Both the position numbers and the translations under genes were made by a program. Below, piece by piece: positions 59,348 through 64,000 of a DNA stretch of 64,000 bases (position 1 is the stretch's first letter; every line of letters starts with the position of its first letter). Source of the stretch: Bradyrhizobium sp. 200 (GTDB taxonomy: Bacteria > Pseudomonadota > Alphaproteobacteria > Rhizobiales > Xanthobacteraceae); assembly GCF_023100945.1 (NCBI RefSeq), contig NZ_CP064689.1:496001-560000 (forward strand), read 5' to 3'. Below the pieces are notes generated by a model. It was given only the letters and a program-made list of their open reading frames with translations. It made no database searches and had not been told where the DNA came from.

Positions 59348-60709
59348 GTGACTAAGTTGAGGTTGAATATTTCCGTCCTCGCAGCCATCGCGATGGCCGA
59401 ACCAGCGATGGCGGAAACGGATCCTGTCGATGGCATTCCGCCCGTGTCGATCGCGACCAGCATGCCGGCCGACGGTGATCCGACCGGCAGCCGCAGATGG
59501 CTCGCCCAACACGGAATCACCTACGGGTTGGTCTATACCGGCGAAGCACTCGGCAACGTGTCCGGCGGTGTCCGTCGTGGCAGCCTGTACCAGGGCAAGC
59601 TTGAAGCGTTTGCTGCGGTCGATTTCGGGAAGTTCGCCGGATGGCAGGGATTGAGCTTCTTCGGCAATGCCTTTCAGATTCATCGAACGGCCGGAATGCG
59701 CGGTGAGCACTTCAACAGCCTGATTACGATCAGCAACATCGAGGCCGTCCCTTCGACGCGCCTTTCCGAACTATGGCTCGAGCAAAAGCTCTTCGACGAT
59801 CGGTTTGGCTTTCGCTTCGGCCAGCTTGCCGCCGATGCGGAGTTCTTCATCAGCGACTACAGCAGGATGTTCTTGAGCAGCGACTGGCCCACGATCACAG
59901 GAGCCAACCTGCCCAGCGGCGGGCCGGCCTATCCTCTCGCTACACCGGGCGTGCGCTGGAGGTTTGATCCCGACAAGAACTGGTCCGCCCTCGTCGCCGT
60001 GTTCAATGGCGATCCCGGAGAACAGGGAACGGTCAACACCACCGGAACCAATTTCAGGGTCAACGATCCTCCGTTGCTGATGGGTGAGGTCCAATACCGG
60101 CACAATCAGGGAAAAGACGATAGCGGGCTGGCCGGAATTTACCGGCTGGGCGCATGGCATCACTTTGGAGAATTCCACGACCACAGGTACGGCACGGATG
60201 GACTCTCGCTTGCCTCTCCCCTGAGCAACGGCATTTCCCGCCGGATCCGCGGCAACAGCGGCGTCTACGGCGTCGTCGATCAACAGATCTACCGCCCGGT
60301 GAACGGCGGCCCCGACAGCGGCATCGGGATCTTCAGCCGGATTTCGGCCAGCCCTTCCGACAGCAGCCACGTCAACTTCTTTTTCGACGGCGGCATTGTC
60401 TTCTCCGGCATGATCCCGAGCCGCCCCAATGACAAGTTCGGCGCAAGCTTCATCTATGCGAACATTTCAAATCACGTACGGGCCTTCGATCGCGACCTGA
60501 TTTTTCATTCCGGGAATGGACAGCCGGTCCGCGACTATGAGATGACGATCGAGTTGAGCTACCAGGCCCAGATCAAGCCCGGCTGGACCTTGCAGCCGAC
60601 ATTCCAATATGTGACTCATCCAGGCGGCCACATCTCCGATCCCGACAGGCCGGAGTGGCCGATCAGGAACGGCGCGATATTCGGCGTGCGAACGACCATT
60701 GCATATTGA
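59348..60709 (+). CDS. OprB-family carbohydrate-selective-type porin
   Basis: The product is 453 residues from GTG, with AAGGA upstream. A signal peptide ends near MAEPAMA-ET. The sequence is OprB-like: GSRRWLAQHGITYGLVYTGE, RFGQLAADAEFFISDYS, ISRRIRGNSGVYGVVDQQIY and a C-terminal barrel end GVRTTIAY (terminal aromatic). OprB proteins are named for sugars, but in B. japonicum an outer-membrane porin (MnoP) serves Mn(II) uptake under Mur control. Its place beside sitABCD and the Fur-type site suggests divalent metal entry here too. That is inference. Confidence 0.82.
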   Translation: MTKLRLNISVLAAIAMAEPAMAETDPVDGIPPVSIATSMPADGDPTGSRRWLAQHGITYGLVYTGEALGNVSGGVRRGSLYQGKLEAFAAVDFGKFAGWQGLSFFGNAFQIHRTAGMRGEHFNSLITISNIEAVPSTRLSELWLEQKLFDDRFGFRFGQLAADAEFFISDYSRMFLSSDWPTITGANLPSGGPAYPLATPGVRWRFDPDKNWSALVAVFNGDPGEQGTVNTTGTNFRVNDPPLLMGEVQYRHNQGKDDSGLAGIYRLGAWHHFGEFHDHRYGTDGLSLASPLSNGISRRIRGNSGVYGVVDQQIYRPVNGGPDSGIGIFSRISASPSDSSHVNFFFDGGIVFSGMIPSRPNDKFGASFIYANISNHVRAFDRDLIFHSGNGQPVRDYEMTIELSYQAQIKPGWTLQPTFQYVTHPGGHISDPDRPEWPIRNGAIFGVRTTIAY

Positions 60710-60756
60710 GTCCGGCACGCCGCTTCCGGCTGTCGTGAGCGGCGAAACGCCCGGCA

Positions 60757-60852
60757 GCCGCGCTTGCGATTGTGGACAGGCGCGAACAGCAACTGTTGAA
60801 GCGGCGCGCCGTCGAGGCGATCGGCAGCGCGCCAAGGCCTGAGTTCAGATGA
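60757..60852 (+). pseudogene. Decayed 3' end of an ECF42-type sigma gene
   Basis: Thirty-two codons read AALAIVDRREQQLLKRRAVE and end at TGA. The intact sigma factor has AALAGNKREQQLLKRRAAE at its C-terminus. An in-frame three-base difference and point changes show it is not a recent exact copy. An upstream stop cuts it off. It suggests the sit/fur/porin segment was inserted next to, or recombined into, the sigma gene's end. Confidence 0.7.
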
Positions 60853-61156
60853 AGTGGAACTGCGACCGCTCGCGCTTAGCGAGTTTCGGTATCGCCTGCC
60901 CGAGGATGATGTCCTTGAAGTGGTCGGTTTGCTGGTGCTCGGCAAATGCCGCTTCGCCCGCGAACACCTCGTAGAAGAAGAACTCCCGCGGCTTGGCGAC
61001 GTTTTGGTGAATCTGGAATTCCTTCACGCCCGGCTCCCGCTGCGCCTGGGGAAGAAAGTCTTTCAGAAGTGCCGCGACCGCACCTTCCTCTCCGGAATTG
61101 ACCTCCCAGAATGCGGTGACGATCAGGTGCTGGTTGGCGCTGTTGGTGGTTGTCAT
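60845..61156 (-). CDS. Antibiotic biosynthesis monooxygenase (ABM) domain protein
   Basis: This 103-residue dimeric alpha-beta barrel protein starts MTTTNSANQHLIVTAFWEVN with GGAGAG upstream. PQAQREPGVKEFQIHQ, then FFFYEVFAGEAAFAEHQQT and HFKDI match the YgiN/ABM group of cofactor-free monooxygenases. It may act on quinones or serve in stress defence. It overlaps the decayed sigma end at its 3' side. Confidence 0.85.
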   Translation of the reverse strand: MTTTNSANQHLIVTAFWEVNSGEEGAVAALLKDFLPQAQREPGVKEFQIHQNVAKPREFFFYEVFAGEAAFAEHQQTDHFKDIILGQAIPKLAKRERSQFHFI

Positions 61157-61235
61157 GGTGCTCTCCTGTGAAGCCCGGCACCGTTCGATTCCGGCGCCGG
61201 CAACTGAAATCATCATGCCTGATTTCTTGACGTCG

Positions 61236-61524
61236 ATGATTCGGCAATGGTCGAACTATGATATCCGTGCCCTGTTAGGAACCGTGCGCGCATCGAGCGC
61301 GTTTTCGAAACGTTCGCTTCAATCGGCATGGAACAGGTGCATGGCGGGCGCAGCATTATGACTGCGTGGTGATCGGCGCCGGGCTCCGCGAGCCGCGAGA
61401 GCGGCTGCTATTGTTCGAACGGATCATCAATCTGGTTCATCTCGGCGCGCCGCAAACCCGCATCTGCTTCAACACCACGCCGGCCGACACGGCGGACGCC
61501 GTGCGGCGATGGATCGAGCCGTGA
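61236..61524 (+). pseudogene. Frameshifted small gene of unknown family
   Basis: Three consecutive reading frames each give protein-like sequence: MIRQWSNYDIRALLGTVRA, then IERVFETFASIGMEQVHGGR, then HYDCVVIGAGLREPRERLLL with ARICFNTTP-like QTRICFNTTPADTADAVRRW, ending IEP at TGA. Joining them needs two frame changes near 61290 and 61353. The last part is a convincing Rossmann-like C-terminal piece of a roughly 95-residue protein. Sequencing error is an alternative. Function unknown. Confidence 0.45.
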
Positions 61525-61537
61525 GCCGCGCCGGCGC

Positions 61538-62146
61538 TCAGGCGGTGCGGAAGCCGCCGAGCAGACTGCCGATGATCTTTTGCCCGCGGGCGCGGAGCTT
61601 TTTCGGGTTCTCCGCCCCGGGCAGCAACAGCGCCATCTCGCAGATCATCGCATCGACCATCCGGCTCAGGAGTTCGATGTCCTCGAAATCCAGTTCGCCC
61701 TGGCGCTTCAGCGCGGCGAGCGTCGCCGTGAGCAGGGCCATCGGATGGGCTTCCTCGATCTCCCGGTAGCGCGCATTGCCGAGCACCGCGGGAGCTTCCT
61801 GGATCACGATGCGGGCATAGGCCGGTTCGAGGCAGACGTCGAGATAGGCCTCGATGCCCTCGGTCAAGCGATCCCACACCTTGCGGTGCGTCTTCGCTCT
61901 CGCTTCGATCTTCGCTGCGGCTTCGATCTGCAGGGCGACGACCACGGCGTCGAACAGCGCCTTCTTGTCCTCGAAGTGGTGATAGAAGGCGCCCCGCGTC
62001 ACCCGCGCGGCGCGCGATATCGCCTCGATCCCCGCCGCCTGATAGCCCTCGCTCGCAAATGCATCGCGTCCGGCCGCCAGCAACGCCTGCCGTGTGGCCT
62101 CGGTGTATTCCTCGCGGCGGGTTCGTTCGCGTCCGGGTTCCTGCAT
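61538..62146 (-). CDS. TetR/AcrR family transcriptional regulator
   Basis: The product is 202 residues from MQEPGRERTRREEY. The helix-turn-helix is AGIEAISRAARVTRGAFYHH and FEDKKALFDAVV, standard TetR. The C-terminal domain (AYLDVCLEPAYARIVIQEAP, VDAMICEMALLLPG) resembles AcrR-type ligand domains. It is divergent from the NTF2-like/DUF3237 pair; the shared intergenic region carries palindromes that are probable operators. Confidence 0.88.
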   Translation of the reverse strand: MQEPGRERTRREEYTEATRQALLAAGRDAFASEGYQAAGIEAISRAARVTRGAFYHHFEDKKALFDAVVVALQIEAAAKIEARAKTHRKVWDRLTEGIEAYLDVCLEPAYARIVIQEAPAVLGNARYREIEEAHPMALLTATLAALKRQGELDFEDIELLSRMVDAMICEMALLLPGAENPKKLRARGQKIIGSLLGGFRTA

Positions 62147-62183
62147 GCCCTCGACATACCACTTGACGCTTGAGAGCCTAACA

Positions 62184-62225
62184 ACATATAACATACATAG
62201 GATATGTTAAAAACATATAGTATGT
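62184..62225. promoter_or_regulatory. TetR-type operators in the divergent promoter region
   Basis: TAACATA-N7-TATGTTA (62189-62209) is a perfect 7-bp inverted repeat spanning 21 bases. ACATA-TAG-TATGT (62213-62225) is a second, shorter palindrome with the same ACATA/TATGT words. Both lie between the tetR gene and the NTF2-like gene in an AT-rich block. Confidence 0.7.
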
Positions 62226-62283
62226 ACTTCCGAGGATAGCCGTTCCGCGTGCAGCGGAAGCAGCTTTGGGAGGAGGGATCAGC

Positions 62284-62754
62284 ATGAACAGCGATCGGAT
62301 GTTCGAGCTTGCCCAGGCACTGGCGGCCGCGAAGAGCCGGCAGGATGTGCCTGCGGCGCTAAACGTTCTTCATGACGACATGCTGCTGGAAACCCCGGCC
62401 TTCGGCACCAGCGCGCAGGGCCTTGCCGAGAACGCGAAGGTGCTGACCCGGTTTTTCACTTCCTTCCCGGATTACAACGTCGTGCTCGAAGGCCATGCCG
62501 CCAACGACGATACGCTCGTCTGCTGGGGCCGGGTGCAGATGACCATGACCGGCGATCGGTTCGGAGCGGTGCCGAACGGCAGGCGCGTCGATCTCCCCGT
62601 GTTCATCCAGTTCGCCTTCAGGGACGACCGGATTGCCCGCGAGCGCTTCGTCTTCGACCTGTCGGAATTGTGCGCTCAATCCGGCGTGTCGACCGATGCG
62701 GTCCGGCGCAGGATTTTCGGAGAGGCGGCTGCCTGGCAGCAGGCCGCGGAATGA
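62284..62754 (+). CDS. NTF2-like / SnoaL-type protein
   Basis: The 156-residue protein starts MNSDRMFELAQALAAAKSRQ with GGGAGGAGGG upstream. It has the cone-shaped NTF2-like fold pattern: NVLHDDMLLETPAFGTSAQG, FFTSFPDYNVVLEGHAANDD and VFIQFAFRDDRIARERFVFD. Members include SnoaL-type cyclases, ketosteroid isomerase relatives and many unassigned proteins. It lies 27 bases before the DUF3237 gene; both are probably controlled by the divergent TetR. Confidence 0.82.
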   Translation: MNSDRMFELAQALAAAKSRQDVPAALNVLHDDMLLETPAFGTSAQGLAENAKVLTRFFTSFPDYNVVLEGHAANDDTLVCWGRVQMTMTGDRFGAVPNGRRVDLPVFIQFAFRDDRIARERFVFDLSELCAQSGVSTDAVRRRIFGEAAAWQQAAE

Positions 62755-62781
62755 CACCTCGAGCAATCCAGGGCCTCCAAC

Positions 62782-63276
62782 ATGACAGCAGATCCACGCA
62801 TCAAACCCGCCGCCGCGATCCGGACGGCGCCATTGTTCGACATCGTCATCGATCTCAACCCGAGACTGAACATCGGCGACGGCCCGCTTGGCCGCCGCAT
62901 CCTGTTCGGTGCGGCCGGTGGAACCTTCGAAGGCCCCAGGCTGCGCGGCGAGGTGGTGCCTGGCGGTGGCGACTGGGCGCTGTTTCGCGCCGATGGCGCC
63001 ATGTCACTCGACGTCCGCCTGACGCTTCGCACGCATGACGGCGCGCTGGTGCAGATGACCTATGGCGGCCGCTGGATCACGCCGCCCGAATTGCGGGCCG
63101 AGATGGCCGATCCCGCCAAGCGACATCAGGTCGATCCGTCGCGATACTACTTCCGAACCAATCCGCTGTTCGAAACCGGGGCGGAGCCATACGCCTGGAT
63201 GAACGACATCGTCTGCGTCGGGTCGGGATATCTGGTGGAGGGCGGCATCGCTTACAACATCTCCCAGATCATTTGA
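62782..63276 (+). CDS. DUF3237 family protein
   Basis: The 164-residue protein has PLFDIVIDLNPRLNIGDGPL, then GAAGGTFEGPRLRGEVVPGG and DWALFRADGAMSLDVRLTL, the pattern of DUF3237 (UPF0311). The later RYYFRTNPLFETGAEPYAWM is also typical. The fold is a beta-barrel; the activity is unknown. It shares an operon with the NTF2-like gene and overlaps the convergent membrane-protein gene by eight bases. Confidence 0.88.
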   Translation: MTADPRIKPAAAIRTAPLFDIVIDLNPRLNIGDGPLGRRILFGAAGGTFEGPRLRGEVVPGGGDWALFRADGAMSLDVRLTLRTHDGALVQMTYGGRWITPPELRAEMADPAKRHQVDPSRYYFRTNPLFETGAEPYAWMNDIVCVGSGYLVEGGIAYNISQII

Positions 63277-63964
63277 CGGAGGCAAGCGGAGGCGATCCGC
63301 GCTGACGGATGATCGTCCAGATCCAGGCCACAGCGGCGAGCGCCAGGGCGGCATAAGGAGCCCACGCTTGCGGCTCTCCCATCGTCTGGAGGGTCGTGCC
63401 GCTCAGGAGGCACCAGAGAACGGGGATCGGCAGCAGCAATGGCAAAAGCCTGCCGCGGGCGAGAAGCAGAACGCCGAGCGTCGCGATAACAGTCGGATCC
63501 GGCGCGATGCCAAAAATCTCGGACGAAGCCCAGCCACGCCCCTGTAGCGGCGCAAGCAATGGCTGTCCGGCCAGTGCGAAAGCGAGGATGAGATATCCTG
63601 TCCGACCGGCAAGCCCGCGCCGGTCGAAGGCGAGACCATCGAGCAACGAGCCGATGACGAGCAGCAACACGCCCTCAACGGCGAAAGCCGGTGCGACATA
63701 GGCGGCAGCCCAGTTAATGGTCGCGTAGCGATTCCACAGGAAAGACCATCCGACGAAGAACCAGACAACCGCAAGAATGAGCGCGACCCGGCGTGCCCAG
63801 GCTCCCGGCCGCCACGCTATGAGCAGGATGGCGATGAGGCCGGCGGCGAGCGTCAGCACGTGCAAAGGCCAGAGCGCCGCGTTGTGCGATTCGAACATGC
63901 GCCAGTAGACGCGCGGCGAAAACAGCAGGAAATCCTCTGCCCGGTAGGTCCACCATTCCGACAT
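63269..63964 (-). CDS. DUF6064-type membrane protein
   Basis: The 231-residue inner-membrane protein has about seven hydrophobic segments, beginning MSEWWTYRAEDFLLFSPRVY and LHVLTLAAGLIAILLIA. The YWRMFESHN and FGIAPDPTV stretches fit DUF6064. The ATG overlaps the stop of a further reverse-strand gene (TGATG). Function unknown. Confidence 0.8.
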   Translation of the reverse strand: MSEWWTYRAEDFLLFSPRVYWRMFESHNAALWPLHVLTLAAGLIAILLIAWRPGAWARRVALILAVVWFFVGWSFLWNRYATINWAAAYVAPAFAVEGVLLLVIGSLLDGLAFDRRGLAGRTGYLILAFALAGQPLLAPLQGRGWASSEIFGIAPDPTVIATLGVLLLARGRLLPLLLPIPVLWCLLSGTTLQTMGEPQAWAPYAALALAAVAWIWTIIRQRGSPPLASVK

Positions 63965-63999
63965 CACAGCGCCTTGACGTGGGCCGAGATGCGCTCCCG
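63964..63999 (-). CDS. C-terminal end of an unidentified gene cut by the window edge
   Basis: Eleven codons on the reverse strand read RERISAHVKAL and end in TGA, which overlaps the ATG of the DUF6064-type gene. The tight coupling suggests a real upstream operon member whose body lies beyond the window. Too short to identify. Confidence 0.45.
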   Translation of the reverse strand, partial: RERISAHVKAL

Positions 64000-64000
64000 C

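Overview
The window looks like chromosomal DNA of a Bradyrhizobium-type alphaproteobacterium (Rhizobiales). The evidence is high GC, dense genes with many ATGA/TGATG stop-start overlaps, several families of long palindromic intergenic repeats of the kind common in Bradyrhizobium, an Irr-like Fur protein, and oxidative aromatic and ketone catabolism genes. No rRNA, tRNA, insertion sequence, prophage or CRISPR array was seen. Assignments rest on reading motifs by eye; no database search was run.

Layout. 1-11 kb: a glycolipid-binding-domain gene cut by the window edge, a TetR regulator facing an epoxide hydrolase/MATE efflux pair across two matching operators, an esterase with a Baeyer-Villiger monooxygenase, a di-heme cytochrome c, and a MerR regulator whose promoter also reads an internally deleted hydrolase remnant. 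11-20 kb: mixed metabolism (GST, TEX30-like hydrolase, Asp/Glu/hydantoin racemase, SDR, solitary bioB, ketopantoate reductase, a Gly/His-rich Spy-like protein). 17.8-23.7 kb: enoyl-CoA hydratase, aspartate-dehydrogenase-like enzyme, FAD oxidoreductase and an NMT1/SsuA-type ABC importer. 23.8-30.2 kb: a gentisate module (3-hydroxybenzoate 6-hydroxylase, gentisate dioxygenase, maleylpyruvate isomerase, MarR) joined to an aryl-CoA ligase and a salicylyl-CoA/anthraniloyl-CoA hydroxylase-like flavoprotein; an 11-base motif is shared by two of its promoters. 30.4-37 kb: small secreted proteins with GLG1-type cysteine-rich repeats and an RND efflux pair. 37-45 kb: an MDR reductase, a one-base-overlapping pair of ATP-grasp and FolC-like Mur ligases (the best candidate for an undescribed pathway), ferredoxin-NADP reductase, an FMN glutamate-synthase-like protein and a CorC/HlyC-type membrane protein. 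45-53 kb: a porin that fuses two beta-barrel types, a creatininase-family amidohydrolase, and an ABC importer/2-hydroxyacid dehydrogenase/Inh-domain operon. 53.4-61 kb: a DGPF protein with an ECF42-type sigma factor, then a metal-uptake segment (sitABCD, Irr-like Fur regulator, OprB-type porin) flanked by a second, decayed copy of the sigma gene's 3' end. 61-64 kb: ABM monooxygenase, a frameshifted remnant, TetR with operators, NTF2-like, DUF3237 and DUF6064 proteins.

Main themes. (1) A TTGCAA-N5-TCGCAA-type 17-bp site recurs upstream of sitA, the fur-like gene, the OprB porin and the distant double-barrel porin 12 kb away, which suggests one metal regulon linking outer-membrane entry to inner-membrane uptake. 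(2) The gentisate module may collect two aromatic inputs, but no fumarylpyruvate hydrolase is present here. (3) The metal module appears to have arrived by recombination beside the sigma gene. (4) The ATP-grasp/FolC-like gene pair encodes two amide-bond-forming enzymes with no obvious substrate.
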